DNA of 64,000 nucleotides from Streptomyces sp. f51 (GCF_037940415.1 NZ_CP149798.1:1546501-1610500); one strand, 5' to 3'; counted from the stretch's first letter, positions 7,775 through 16,772 are shown. The notes: generated by a model not told the origin, from the sequence alone. Numbers and translations: made by a program.

Positions 7775-8506
7775 TCAGCCCGGGAAGACCTGGTCGAGCC
7801 AGCCCTTCCAGGCGGTCTCGTTGCCCTTGGCGTCGGCGTCGGGCGCGAAGTCGTGGACGCTCATGCCGACCGGCGCGCCCCAGCGGCCGCGCCCGAAGAA
7901 GCGGATCAGCGCGCTGTCGGTACGCAGCCCGATGAAGTACGGGTCGCGGTAGTCGAGCACGGCATCGAATTCCTCGCCGCCGGGGCCCGTGGCCCGTACC
8001 CGTGCGCCCTTCGCGGTGTCGTCCGCGAGACCGAGGCCCCGTCCGACGGCCGCGAAGGCGTCGCCGCCCACGGAGGCGCCGGGCCCGTCGAAGGTCGCGA
8101 AGGCCACCGGGCGGCCCGCGAAGTGGGTCACGTACTCGCGCAGGGTGTGCAGATAGAAGTCCGTGTGCTTGTCCGCGCCGTCGTACTGGGTGTCCCAGTC
8201 GTCGGTGAAGATGCCGCTGTGCACGTAGCGGACCCAGGAGCTCCGGCCGTCGCCGCGGGCCTCGATGGTGTGGTCGATCTGGTTGAGGCTCTGCGTCGGG
8301 AACCCGACGTCCTCGGTGCGCACGGTCAGCCGGTGCGGCGGGTCCCAGGTGGTGATGACGCTGCCGAACGGGCCGGCCCCGCCCTCGCGCGCCTCGTACT
8401 CCATGGGCCACAGCCAGCCGCCGCTGCCGCTGGTGATCGCGTCCCAGACCGTCGCGGGCGGGACGTCGACCTCGTACTCGCGGGCGACCTCGAATTCCTT
8501 GGACAT
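7775..8506 (-). CDS. SRPBCC/AHSA1-like START-fold protein
   Basis: This 243-residue protein is of the activator-of-Hsp90-ATPase-homolog-1 type. The N-terminal domain starts VAREYEVDVPPATVWDAITSG and continues with the typical MEYEAREGG and WDPPHRL segments, a hydrophobic-cavity fold that binds small ligands. At 243 residues it is longer than a single domain (about 150), so a second C-terminal domain is likely. The ATG at 8506 with AGGAG upstream is chosen over the frame to 8686, whose extra 60 residues are a Pro-Gly translation of the upstream gene's repeats. It lies 20 nt downstream of an ArsR regulator on the same strand, a very common pairing. Confidence 0.88.
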   Translation of the reverse strand: MSKEFEVAREYEVDVPPATVWDAITSGSGGWLWPMEYEAREGGAGPFGSVITTWDPPHRLTVRTEDVGFPTQSLNQIDHTIEARGDGRSSWVRYVHSGIFTDDWDTQYDGADKHTDFYLHTLREYVTHFAGRPVAFATFDGPGASVGGDAFAAVGRGLGLADDTAKGARVRATGPGGEEFDAVLDYRDPYFIGLRTDSALIRFFGRGRWGAPVGMSVHDFAPDADAKGNETAWKGWLDQVFPG

Positions 8507-8525
8507 GATGACGACTCCTGGATGA

Positions 8526-9323
8526 TCAGTAGGTGGACGGGGCGCCCGAGGGGGCTTCCCCGGCTTCGGGCCCGGTCTCGGGTCGGGCTTCGGGCCCGGT
8601 CTCGGGTCGGGCTTCGGGCCCGGTCTCGGGCCCGGTCTCGGGTCGGGCTGCGACTCCAGCCCCGATCTCGACCCCGGTCCGGGCATCGGGCCCGGCGTCG
8701 AGCCCGGCGTCGAGCCCGGCTCCGGCCCGGGTATCGGTCGCGGGCCTGAGCGTGGGATGGACGGCGACGACGATCCGATGCGGGCGCCCGGCCTCCGCGT
8801 CCCCGTCGTGGTACTTGCGGATGAGCGCGCTCACCCCGGCCGTGAGCTCCTCGATGAACGCGGCCCGGTCGGCCGCGGACGCGAAGGTCACCTCGCCGTC
8901 GAGCGCGTACGTCGCCAGCGGCTTGCGCGCCTTCGCGGCTCCGGTGAGCAGCGAGCCGACGTCCCGGACGAGCCGGGCGCCGAGCGCGAGGAGCCAGCGG
9001 GCGGACAGCTGGTCCCGGAAGCGGTCCGGATCGGGCTGCACCGCGGCCAGCGCCGCCGGCGAGATGACGTACGACGCAGCGGTCGCGCGCATCATCCGCT
9101 CGGTGACGTTCCCCTTGCGGCGTTCCCCCGCCAGCTCGACCAACCCGTGCCGCTCCAGTGTCTTGAGGTGGTAGTTCACCTTCTGCCGGGGCAGGCCGAC
9201 CCTTCCGGCCAGCATGGCGGCCGACGCGGGTCCTGCGGCCAGTTCGGCGAGCAGCCGGGCCCGTATGGGGTCCAGCGACACGGCGGCGGCCTCGGCGTCC
9301 TCGATCACGGTCACGTCCAACAT
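8526..9323 (-). CDS. ArsR-family regulator with repetitive C-terminal tail
   Basis: This 265-residue DNA-binding repressor has a winged helix at residues about 15-90 (PIRARLLAELAAGPASAAML; GLPRQKVNYHLKTLERHGL; AGERRKGNVTERMM). It precedes and is probably co-transcribed with the AHSA1 protein gene. The last 50 or so residues are a low-complexity tail of PETGPEAR repeats encoded by 24-bp tandem DNA repeats, unlike ordinary ArsR proteins. The start at 9323 (MLDVTVIEDAEAA) begins immediately before the folded domain; the frame to 9410 extends into promoter sequence. Confidence 0.88.
   Translation of the reverse strand: MLDVTVIEDAEAAAVSLDPIRARLLAELAAGPASAAMLAGRVGLPRQKVNYHLKTLERHGLVELAGERRKGNVTERMMRATAASYVISPAALAAVQPDPDRFRDQLSARWLLALGARLVRDVGSLLTGAAKARKPLATYALDGEVTFASAADRAAFIEELTAGVSALIRKYHDGDAEAGRPHRIVVAVHPTLRPATDTRAGAGLDAGLDAGPDARTGVEIGAGVAARPETGPETGPEARPETGPEARPETGPEAGEAPSGAPSTY
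8550..8660. repeat. In-gene minisatellite encoding PETGPEAR repeats
   Basis: The unit TCGGGTCGGGCTTCGGGCCCG-GTC (about 24 bp) recurs with small changes, partly as 12-bp half units. It stays in frame with the ArsR gene. Copy number is likely to vary between strains. Confidence 0.7.
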
Positions 9324-9504
9324 GACTCCAGAGTCGCACCGAAAACTTTTCTTGTCCAGACGGTTCGAATCGTCGGTGCGTCGCGGGACGGGGCGTCGCG
9401 AGAGGGTCATCGCGAGGCGGGTCGTCGCGAGACGGGTCGTCGGCGCGGAAACCCCAGGACGCCGCGGCGGGCTTCAGGAGCGGGATCCGGGCAACACGGC
9501 CGTC

Positions 9505-10647
9505 ATGGACGAGAAGCGACCGGAATCGAAGCAGAGGGCTCTTCCGGACACGGGCGGGGACACGGGCGCCGACCGGGGCGCGGACGCCGGCACCAAGGCG
9601 GGAAGGGGCGCGGGCGCGGCGGGGTCCACGGAGAAGGACGCCCCCGCCAGAGTCCCCGCCCGGGCGTGGTGGCCCGTGGCCTGGCGCACGGTCAAGGAGT
9701 TCCGCGACGACGAACTCGCCGACCGCGCCGCCGCGTTGACCTACTACGGCGTGATGTCTCTGTTCCCCGCGCTGCTGGTGGTGGTCTCCGTGCTGGGGGT
9801 CATGGGCGAGCGCGTGACGGACCGGCTCCTGAAGAGCGTCGGGGACCTCGCGCCGGGACCGGCCCGCGACATCCTGCGCGACGCGGTCTCCCAGCTGGGG
9901 CACAGCGGCGGTACGGGCGGGGTGCTGGCGATCGTGGGACTGCTCGCGGCGCTCTGGTCCGCGTCGGGGTACGTCGGCGCGTTCATCCGCGCGTCCAACG
10001 CCGTGTACGACCTGCCCGAGGGCCGTCCCGTCTGGAAAATCACGCCGCTGAGGCTCGGGCTCACCGTCACGTTGATGCTGCTCCTCACCGGCAGCGCGGT
10101 CATCGTGGTGTTCACCGGGCCACTCGCCGAGCGCGCCGGTGCCGCGGTCGGACTGGGCAAGGCGATGATCACGGCGTGGTCGATCGTCAAGTGGCCCGTC
10201 CTGCTGGTGTTCGTCGAGCTGATGATCGCCCTGCTGTACTGGGCGGCCCCCAACGTCTCCGGCCGGGGCTTCCGTTGGTCGAGCCCGGGCAGCGTCGTCG
10301 CCACGCTGATCTGGCTGACCGCGTCCGCGGGATTCGCCGTCTACGCGGCCGGCTTCGGCTCGTACAACAAGACGTACGGCACGCTCGCGGGCGCCATCGT
10401 GTTCCTCGTGTGGCTCTGGCTCACCAACCTGGCCATCCTCCTGGGCCTGGAGTTCGACGCGGAGCTGGCCAGGCAGCGCGCCATCACCCATGGCCGGCCC
10501 CCGACCGAGGAGCCGTACGTCGAACCCCGCGACACCCGTACGTGGCCTCCTCGGCTGCGGGCGCTGCGCGCGGCCCGGAAGAAGGTGGAGACGGGGATCG
10601 CGCCGCTGCGGGCGAAGAGCGGCGGGGACGGCGCCGGGAGGGTGTGA
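9505..10647 (+). CDS. YihY/BrkB-family inner membrane protein
   Basis: This 380-residue polytopic membrane protein is of the YihY/virulence factor BrkB family (formerly called RNase BN); the transported substrate is unknown. A charged, low-complexity N-terminal tail of about 60 residues precedes the family core. The core has FRDDELADRAAALTYYGVMSLFPALL as helix 1 and the conserved SASGYVGAFIRASNAVYD and WSSPGSVVATLIWL segments. Five or six hydrophobic helices are visible. The ATG at 9505 has only a distant GGAG, so the exact start is uncertain; a downstream start would trim only the variable tail. A strong terminator follows. Confidence 0.9.
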   Translation: MDEKRPESKQRALPDTGGDTGADRGADAGTKAGRGAGAAGSTEKDAPARVPARAWWPVAWRTVKEFRDDELADRAAALTYYGVMSLFPALLVVVSVLGVMGERVTDRLLKSVGDLAPGPARDILRDAVSQLGHSGGTGGVLAIVGLLAALWSASGYVGAFIRASNAVYDLPEGRPVWKITPLRLGLTVTLMLLLTGSAVIVVFTGPLAERAGAAVGLGKAMITAWSIVKWPVLLVFVELMIALLYWAAPNVSGRGFRWSSPGSVVATLIWLTASAGFAVYAAGFGSYNKTYGTLAGAIVFLVWLWLTNLAILLGLEFDAELARQRAITHGRPPTEEPYVEPRDTRTWPPRLRALRAARKKVETGIAPLRAKSGGDGAGRV

Positions 10648-10696
10648 CGCCCGGGCGGGTGTGACCCGGGCGAGGTGTCCACGATGCGGCGTCCAC

Positions 10697-10735
10697 GATG
10701 CGGCGGCGGACCGGTGTCCGGTCCGCCGCCGCATC
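10697..10735 (+). terminator. Hairpin terminator after the YihY/BrkB gene
   Basis: A 16-bp perfect stem starts GATGCGGCGGCGGACC, with a 7-nt loop, about 50 nt after the stop codon. Confidence 0.75.
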
Positions 10736-10839
10736 ATTCCCCTCCGACTCCCACGACGGGCCCCGGCCGTGCCGTCGACGACCACGGGACCATCACGGGA
10801 GCAGGCCGGCGGTGGCCCGTGTACCCGGGCCGGCGCCGG

Positions 10840-11502
10840 CTACCCCTGCGGGTCCCGGTCGTGCAGTCTGGCCAACTGTCCCTGGAACCAGTCGAGTCGG
10901 GCCTGGAGCAGGGCGGCCTCGGCGGCCAGCTCCGAGACTCCGAGGCCGGTCGCGGCGACGACGGGACCGCCGGTGGCCCTGACCCGCAGCCCCTCGCCGG
11001 CCAGCCGCGCGAAGGAGGCGAGCGAGAGCGACGTACGGCCGCGTACGCATCCCGCGCACGCGGCCGACAGGGCGCGCCAGCCCGGACGCCCCCAGCCGGC
11101 GTCGGCCAGGGCCGCGGCGACGGCACCGCAGCCGCACGGGCCGACGGTGGCGCTCCGCACCCGCTGACGGGCGTAGCGGAACCCGCGCTCGAAGCGGATG
11201 TAGGCACCGAGGACGGAGACTTCGAGCAGTACGGCGGCCCGGTGCTCGGCGGTGCACAGCATCGCCTCGGCGACGGCCGACTCGTGCACGCAGTGGAAGC
11301 CGCAGTCGCAGCGGCGGTGCGGGGCGCGGTGCCGCCGTCCGTAGACGCAGCGCGCCTCGTCCAGCACTCCGTACGGCAGCGCGCCGCCCAGGGACACGCC
11401 GGTGAACCCGGCCCGGGCGCCGTCCTGGGACAGCACCGGGTGGGCGATCTTGTATCCGGCCGGCGGCTCCGTCGGGCGTTCCTCGGGGAGCCGCGGCCTC
11501 AT
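10840..11502 (-). CDS. Unknown Cys-rich protein, coupled to a small upstream gene
   Basis: This 220-residue protein is not recognised. It has Cys/His clusters that could bind a metal: CVYGRRHRAPHRRCDCGFHCVHE (residues about 50-72), then GPCGCG and SAACAGC further on. A C-terminal helical part (AAEAALLQARLDWFQGQLARLHDRD) resembles a coiled coil. The start ATG at 11502 overlaps the stop of the preceding small gene in an ATGA arrangement, implying translational coupling. A longer frame to 11742 would run through that small gene and is rejected. Confidence 0.75.
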   Translation of the reverse strand: MRPRLPEERPTEPPAGYKIAHPVLSQDGARAGFTGVSLGGALPYGVLDEARCVYGRRHRAPHRRCDCGFHCVHESAVAEAMLCTAEHRAAVLLEVSVLGAYIRFERGFRYARQRVRSATVGPCGCGAVAAALADAGWGRPGWRALSAACAGCVRGRTSLSLASFARLAGEGLRVRATGGPVVAATGLGVSELAAEAALLQARLDWFQGQLARLHDRDPQG

Positions 11503-11702
11503 CGCCCGGCCGGGACCTCTTCGGGCACGGACACCTCGGACTCCTCGACGACGTGCGGGAGTTCGGGCACTTCCTCGTGTACGTGAGCCTGTTCCTCCGC
11601 CACTCCGGTGGCGAGTGCCTTGCCGAGCCTCATGACGCCTCCCGCTGTACCGACGAGACTGCCGTTCAGGCCATGGTGACCCATGACGCCCCGGTTTGGC
11701 AC
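11499..11702 (-). CDS. Small acidic hypothetical protein
   Basis: A 67-residue protein starting VPNRGVMGHHGLNGSLVG and ending in the very acidic VPELPHVVEESEVSVPEEVPAGR. The GTG at 11702 has GGGAGG about 5 nt upstream; the alternative ATG at 11684 lacks a clear site. Its stop overlaps the start of the Cys-rich gene (ATGA). The family is unknown; the coupling suggests the two products act together. Confidence 0.55.
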   Translation of the reverse strand: MPNRGVMGHHGLNGSLVGTAGGVMRLGKALATGVAEEQAHVHEEVPELPHVVEESEVSVPEEVPAGR

Positions 11703-11807
11703 CAGTGCCTCCCTCGTCGTCACACCCAGAACCGCGTAGCATTCGTGGACGATATCTCGTAGAAGATTTAAGTGGAGCTTCACAGTGGGGTGGCCGACAC
11801 TACGGAC

Positions 11808-12782
11808 ATGACCGTTCCGAGGAGCACTCCCGCAACCGCCGTCCCGCCCGCCCCGAGCACCGCGGCCGGGGCCCCGCCGACGCGAGCGCGAGCGCCCTTC
11901 GGTCGCGCCCTGTGCGCCATGGTCACGCCGTTCACGGAATCGGGCACGCTGGACACCGAGGGCGCGCAGCGGCTTGCCGTCCTGCTGGCGGCCGAGGGGT
12001 GCGACGGCCTTGTGCTCTCCGGGACGACAGGCGAGTCGCCGACCACGACGGACGCGGAGAAGGCCACGCTGGTGCGGGCGGTGCGGGAGGCCGTGGGCGA
12101 CGGGGTCGCGATCGTGGCGGGGGTGGGGACGGCCGACACCCGGCACACGGTGGAGCTGGCCGGCGCGGCCGAGAAGGCGGGCGCGGACGGGCTGCTGGTG
12201 GTCGCGCCGTACTACAGCAGGCCTCCGCAGGACGCGGTCGAGGCGCACTTCCGGGAGATCGCGGACGCCTCGGGGCTGCCTCTGATGCTGTACGACATCC
12301 CGGGGCGCACCGGGACACGGATCGAACCGGAGACGATGATCCGGCTCGCGGAGCATCCGAGGATCGCGGCCGTGAAGGACTGCGCGTACGACCTCCTCGG
12401 TACGCAACGGGTCCTGTCCCGGACCGAGTTGGCGTACTACGCGGGCTGCGACGAGTACGTCCTCGCGCTGTACGCGATCGGGGCGGCCGGGTATGTGAGC
12501 ACGGTGGCGAACGTCGTCCCGGGCCAGATGCGGGCCGTGCTCGACGCGTTCGACGGCGGCGACACGGCGGGGGCGGCCGGGCTGATGCTGCGGGCCATGC
12601 CGCTGATCGAGGCGATGATGGCGGCGGGGCTGCCCGGCACCGTCACCGCGAAGGCACTGCTGGCCGCGCTCGGGCTGCCGGCGGGCCCGGTCCGCGCACC
12701 GCTGCGACCCGCCGGCCGGGAGACGGCCGACGGGCTGCTGGCAGTACTCGCCCGGGTCACGGACGCTGCCGCCGCGGCCTAG
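11808..12782 (+). CDS. DapA-like dihydrodipicolinate synthase/aldolase paralog
   Basis: This class I pyruvate-dependent aldolase has a (beta/alpha)8 fold and about 324 residues. Diagnostic motifs are GTTGESPTTT (pyruvate binding), YYSRPPQ, YDIPGRTG (catalytic Tyr) and the Schiff-base Lys in AAVKDC near residue 190. It would condense pyruvate with aspartate semialdehyde in lysine/diaminopimelate synthesis, but the family includes other aldolases, and KD-A-KGD of the main DapA is KDCAYD here. A low-complexity Pro/Ala N-terminus precedes the barrel. ATG 11808 is chosen; GTG at 11790 or 11772 is possible because ribosome sites are weak. It is probably a second copy, not the main lysine gene. Confidence 0.85.
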   Translation: MTVPRSTPATAVPPAPSTAAGAPPTRARAPFGRALCAMVTPFTESGTLDTEGAQRLAVLLAAEGCDGLVLSGTTGESPTTTDAEKATLVRAVREAVGDGVAIVAGVGTADTRHTVELAGAAEKAGADGLLVVAPYYSRPPQDAVEAHFREIADASGLPLMLYDIPGRTGTRIEPETMIRLAEHPRIAAVKDCAYDLLGTQRVLSRTELAYYAGCDEYVLALYAIGAAGYVSTVANVVPGQMRAVLDAFDGGDTAGAAGLMLRAMPLIEAMMAAGLPGTVTAKALLAALGLPAGPVRAPLRPAGRETADGLLAVLARVTDAAAAA

Positions 12783-12839
12783 GGCCGGTCGGACGGGGAT
12801 CTCGGGCAGGCCCCGGCGGAGCGGACCACCGACGTCGGC

Positions 12840-14078
12840 TCAGCGCTCGACGAAGAGGGGCTCCCAGCGCCCCACCGAGACGTCGGTGCCCTTGAGGAAG
12901 CCGCTGAGCGGCACCTCCTTGTCACTGCCGATGGTGACCAGCACCAGCCGAGTGTGGAACTCGTTCTTCTCGCCCTTGGCGATGTCCCAGGCGATCAGGG
13001 ACTTGTCGTCGGCCCAGGCGAGGAGCTGCTGGCCGTGGACCTCGGCCAGGTGTTTGCCGGTGCGCGGGTCGAGGATCCATGAGGAGGTGTACCACTTCTC
13101 GCCCGCGAAGTCCCCGGCCATCTTGGTGCCGTCGGGCGACAGGCCGGCCGTCACGAACCAGGTGCGGTACCGCTCTCCGCGGGGCGCGCTCACCTCCCGT
13201 CCGGACACGTCGTAGAAGCGATCGCCGGGGGTGATCGGCTGTTGGCCCGTGATGGTCTTCCCGTCGCGGCAGAACCCGAAGTCCTGGCGAAGGTTGATCT
13301 CGTTGCCCTGATCGTCCCGTTTCACCCCCACGTCGGCCCAAGAGCCCTTCCCCGACAACACGTCGAAGGCATAGAAGCCGGTGCGGGAGGAGTTCAGCGA
13401 CACGGGAATCCTGTCGATGTCGTCCATCTTGATGCGCTGGTCGGGATTCGCGCTGTACGTGGTCGCCAGGAGCTTCGTGCCGTCGTGAGAGAACTCCAGC
13501 CCGCCCACCGGGTGGTCGACCGGGATCCACCGCTCGACCTTGCCGCTCCCGAGGTCGAGCAGCCCGATCCGGTGTGCGGGCAGATTCCGCTCCAGTACGG
13601 CGGCGGTGCGCAGTCCGGGGGCCACGGCGACCCACGACCACCGGGTGTCCTTCTCGTAGTGGCCGGACTTCGGGTCGAGCAGCCAGTAGGTGCGCACGTC
13701 GATGCCTCTGTGGACGCCGTCGTGGACGCTCTGCCAGTCCGTCTTCTGGGTGTAGTACGCGGCCAGCGCCGTTCTCCCGGCCGCGACCAGCGAGTGCACC
13801 GGTGACTGTCCCGGGTGCGCAGAGGGCGCCGGGTGCGTGGTGGCCGGCTTGGGATGCACCCCGCCCAGGGGCCGTACGTCATGCCCGCCGGAGTCCAGGC
13901 CCGGCACCGCGATCGCGGCGGTGAGCACCGCGGCCGCGGCGACCGCGACGGACGCGACGCGCCGGGTCCGCCGACGCCGGCGGACGGCGAACACCCGGTC
14001 GGCGAATCCCGGCGGTGTGCGCTGGGCGTCCTCGGACTGCTCGCGGAGCGTGTCGCGCAGAAGTTCTTCGACGTTCAC
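12840..14078 (-). CDS. Membrane-anchored beta-propeller-like partner of an ECF sigma factor
   Basis: This 412-residue protein has a cytoplasmic N-terminus (LLRDTLREQSEDAQRTPPGFADRV), a basic stop, one transmembrane helix (about residues 42-62, VASVAVAAAAVLTAAIAVPGL) and a large outer domain. The outer part carries TolB/WD-like blade repeats (WSWVAVAPGLRTAAVLERN; GGLEFSHDGTKLLATTY; AGLSPDGTKMAGDFAGEKW). The ATG overlaps the sigma-factor stop (ATGA), so it is translationally coupled. By position it is a candidate anti-sigma or sensor protein, although I see no zinc anti-sigma HxxxCxxC motif. Confidence 0.8.
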   Translation of the reverse strand: MNVEELLRDTLREQSEDAQRTPPGFADRVFAVRRRRRTRRVASVAVAAAAVLTAAIAVPGLDSGGHDVRPLGGVHPKPATTHPAPSAHPGQSPVHSLVAAGRTALAAYYTQKTDWQSVHDGVHRGIDVRTYWLLDPKSGHYEKDTRWSWVAVAPGLRTAAVLERNLPAHRIGLLDLGSGKVERWIPVDHPVGGLEFSHDGTKLLATTYSANPDQRIKMDDIDRIPVSLNSSRTGFYAFDVLSGKGSWADVGVKRDDQGNEINLRQDFGFCRDGKTITGQQPITPGDRFYDVSGREVSAPRGERYRTWFVTAGLSPDGTKMAGDFAGEKWYTSSWILDPRTGKHLAEVHGQQLLAWADDKSLIAWDIAKGEKNEFHTRLVLVTIGSDKEVPLSGFLKGTDVSVGRWEPLFVER

Positions 14079-14650
14079 CGGTGTACCTCCACGGGCGAGA
14101 AGTCACGGGCCGCCTGCCGGGGCTCGTTCCCCGGGCCGAGCGCGGCCAGTTCGGGGGCGAGGGCGCGCAGCCGGGCGAGCGAGCGGTGGGTCGTGGAGCG
14201 GACGGTTCCGACGGAACAGCCGAGGAGGCGGGCCACCTCGCTCTCGGGCAGGTCCTCGAAGTAGCGCAGCACCAGCACGGTGCGCTGCCGCGCGGTGAGC
14301 CGGGCCAGCGCGCCCCGCATGACGACCCGCAGTTCGGCGGCCGAGGAGGTGTCCGCGCCGGGGACCGCACGGCCGGACGTCTCGGGCGGTTCGGCGACGC
14401 TCAGTTCCCTTCTCGGCCACTTCAGCCGCCAGCGGCTGACCTGCTGCCGGTAAAGGATCCGCCGTACGTACGCCTCGGGTTCGTCGACCCGGTTCCAGCG
14501 GCCCGCCACCTTGATCAGCGCGTTCTGGAGCAGGTCCTCGGCCGCGTGCCGGTCTCCCCCGCTCAGCAGCACCGCCGTCTTCAGCAGTGTCGACGACCGG
14601 TTCGCCACGAAGTCCCGGAAGTTCTCATCCGCTTCGGCATCCATCGTCAC
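14075..14650 (-). CDS. ECF RNA polymerase sigma factor, SigE-type family
   Basis: This 191-residue group 4 sigma factor has region 2 from about residue 12 (FRDFVANRSSTLLKTAVLLSGGDRHAAEDLLQNALIKVAGRWNR, the -10 recognition core). Region 4 (LTARQRTVLVLRYFEDLPESEVARLLGCSVGTVRSTTHRSLARL) is the -35 binding helix-turn-helix. It resembles the SigE/SigM-like Streptomyces family that pairs with a coupled membrane protein rather than a zinc anti-sigma. GTG at 14650 has GGAG 8 nt upstream; ATG at 14644 is a close alternative. The next gene overlaps its stop by 4 nt. Confidence 0.9.
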   Translation of the reverse strand: MTMDAEADENFRDFVANRSSTLLKTAVLLSGGDRHAAEDLLQNALIKVAGRWNRVDEPEAYVRRILYRQQVSRWRLKWPRRELSVAEPPETSGRAVPGADTSSAAELRVVMRGALARLTARQRTVLVLRYFEDLPESEVARLLGCSVGTVRSTTHRSLARLRALAPELAALGPGNEPRQAARDFSPVEVHR

Positions 14651-14781
14651 CTTCTCGTCTCCGGTGGCCCCTTGTGACGCACCCCTGTGCCCCTGGTGAC
14701 GCGCGCCGCCACGCCCCGCTATGCCTCCGGGCCGAGAAAATTACGCCCGCTCCCGCAGCCGGTGTCCTCTACCGTGACCCG

Positions 14782-15279
14782 ATGAGCCGACCCCTGCTGT
14801 TCCTCGACGTCGACGGCCCGCTCAATCCGTACGCGGCCCAGAAGGAGCGCCGGCCCGCGGGGTACACGACGATCCGGGTCGCCCTGGAGCCCGGCCGGCC
14901 GCTGCGTGTGTGGCTGCACCCCGGGCACGGCCGCACTCTCCTCGCCCTCGGCTACGAGCTGTGCTGGGCCACCACGTGGATGGACTCCGCCAACCGCTGG
15001 ATCGCCCCCGTGATCGGCCTGCCCGAACTCCCCTGGGTCGACTTCACCGGCGCGCTGTTCGCGGAGCGCCCCGACGGGGTCCACTGGAAGACGGAACGCA
15101 TCGTGGCCCATGCCGAGGGCCGCCCGTTCGCCTGGGTGGACGACGAACAGAGCCCGGCCGACGACACGTACGTGGCCACCCACCACCCGGCCCCCGCGCT
15201 GCTGCGTCACGTCAGCCCCCGACTCGGCCTGCGCGATCCGGACTTCGAGGCGCTGAAGGAGTTCGCGTGCGGGCTGTGA
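14782..15279 (+). CDS. HAD-like hydrolase domain protein
   Basis: A 165-residue protein with the HAD motif I FLDVDGPLNP at residues 6-15 (nucleophile and acid/base Asp). WATTWMDSANRWI follows, with a Thr like motif II. A motif IV-like FAWVDDEQSPAD completes the Rossmann-type phosphatase core without a large cap. The substrate is unknown; small uncharacterised HAD proteins of this type are common in Streptomyces. It is monocistronic and divergent from the sigma-factor gene. Confidence 0.8.
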   Translation: MSRPLLFLDVDGPLNPYAAQKERRPAGYTTIRVALEPGRPLRVWLHPGHGRTLLALGYELCWATTWMDSANRWIAPVIGLPELPWVDFTGALFAERPDGVHWKTERIVAHAEGRPFAWVDDEQSPADDTYVATHHPAPALLRHVSPRLGLRDPDFEALKEFACGL

Positions 15280-15544
15280 GGGTCACGGGGCATGGCAGCG
15301 GATCTTAACGCGAGCCGACCGCCCGGGCTGCCCGGCATCGTGCCGAGCGGCATCGTGCCGGTGGGCGCCGTTGCCGACGGGGCTCACCTGGGCGTACACG
15401 ATCCCCGGCCATGAAGGGTTCGACGATCGCGCCGACCGGCGCACAAACGCTCACCGCTGCCGTCGGGACGGCGCGTCGAGGCCTCCGGCCAGTCACCCGG
15501 ACGCGGACGACGCCCCCACTCCCTTTCGCCCATCAGGAACGACG
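15280..15544. other. Gene-free stretch at the left edge of an atypical patch
   Basis: I see no convincing gene or RNA here. The sequence loses the strong third-position G+C signal of the flanking core genes. Confidence 0.4.
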
Positions 15545-15850
15545 GTGACGATCTTCGCGCTCTTCATCTGGGGGGTCTTCCTCTGGATGGCCCGTTCCGT
15601 GTGGCGCATGCGTGCCCTGCCCCTGTGGAGGAGGGGACTGCCCCTGGCGCTTCTGGCGGGCAGCGGGACCAGCTGGATCATGGCCGCGGAGCTCGGCCAC
15701 ATCGCTCCGCTCCACTGGCTCTCCACAGCGCTGTGCCCGACCATGGCCCTCGCCGGTGGGCGCGTGACAAGGCCGCCTCTAACCATGACATCAGCAGCTG
15801 ACACCAACAGCCGCGAACGACAGCGGTCGAGGCCGAACCTGAGCGACTGA
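15545..15850 (+). pseudogene. Truncated small membrane protein gene
   Basis: GTG at 15545 with AGGAAC upstream opens a frame with two or three hydrophobic helices (TIFALFIWGVFLWMARSVW; LPLALLAGSGTSWIMAAE; IAPLHWLSTALCPTMALAGG). Codon use is typical for Streptomyces up to about 15760. After the glycines the frame abruptly becomes degenerate (RVTRPPLTMTSAADTNSRERQRS), so the original 3' end appears to have been replaced. It could instead be a short functional protein. Confidence 0.4.
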
Positions 15851-16075
15851 CCAGCCGCGGTGCAGCACACGAGGACCGGCGTCGCCAGCTCCCCGTGATC
15901 GACCTGATAAGGATGTAGGCAGAGGGAAAACCCACGCTCAGCCGACGACTCGGGACTTCAATCGGCCCACGATGCATCACTGGCTTGACTCGGGTGTTGA
16001 GACTCAACTGGTCGCGCCGGTATCTTCCGTAGCAGGTGCTTGCGCAGATGTTGTCTTCGACTGTTCCATACCCCC

Positions 16076-16459
16076 ATGACGCAGCGATCATTTGTAGGCG
16101 GGTTTAAACGCCGCTTCAGCCCGCATCCCACTCAAGTGCCACGAACGACTTGGCAGAGATTCCTGAGAGCTAAAACGGATTCCGGCTGGCCGCTGTTGGT
16201 GCTCAATTTTTCCACAAATGCCCTTTTTTCCGCGATTTTCATATACTCGGCGCTCACTGCCCATGTACTCCCGGCCCTCTATTGGTGGTTGAGCGTCGGC
16301 TGCCTCCTTGATCTTCTGCTGACTGGACACGCGATGGCGTGTGTCGCCAGAGGCCAGGCGGGACGGCTCGCACCAGAAGCGCCCGGGGCTCGGCCAGACC
16401 CTGGCTCGCAGCAGGGCAGCCGCACCCGCCTTGGCGGGTACCAGGGCAAACACACCTGA
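16076..16459 (+). CDS. Putative small two-helix membrane protein with atypical codons
   Basis: A 127-residue frame from ATG 16076. The middle has two hydrophobic helices (residues about 38-60, WPLLVLNFSTNALFSAIFIY, and 66-90, LPALYWWLSVGCLLDLLLTG), and the tail is polar. Codons such as TTT, AAT, ATA, AGA and CTT are frequent, very unlike the core genes, which suggests recent acquisition. No family recognised and no strong ribosome site, so it may not be expressed. Confidence 0.4.
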   Translation: MTQRSFVGGFKRRFSPHPTQVPRTTWQRFLRAKTDSGWPLLVLNFSTNALFSAIFIYSALTAHVLPALYWWLSVGCLLDLLLTGHAMACVARGQAGRLAPEAPGARPDPGSQQGSRTRLGGYQGKHT

Positions 16460-16772
16460 GGTCCGCACACGCCCAGAAGGTGCCGCACAGTGGCGAAGCC
16501 CGCAGCCGACCGGCAGTAGCCGCTCACGGCCGTCTGGCAAGGCGAGCATGCCTCTGCAACCTTCGTGCCCAAGGTTCACATAGAGGAGACAGGGCGCGAC
16601 CCCCGGGCTGCGCCTCTCTCGTGCCGGAACTTACGGGGAACCGAGGTTCATGGGCGTGAGTTCCGCCGGGCTCCGTCAGGCTAGGGAATCCGCAGGTCAC
16701 ACCCAAGATCGCCCAACCTCGCTCCTAAAGCGGTGATCGACGGCACCGCGCGGCCTACCGGTCCGCCGCCAA
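16460..16772. other. Gene-free stretch in the atypical patch
   Basis: Frames here are short and lack codon bias. I see no tRNA, terminator or repeat that I can support. Confidence 0.4.
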
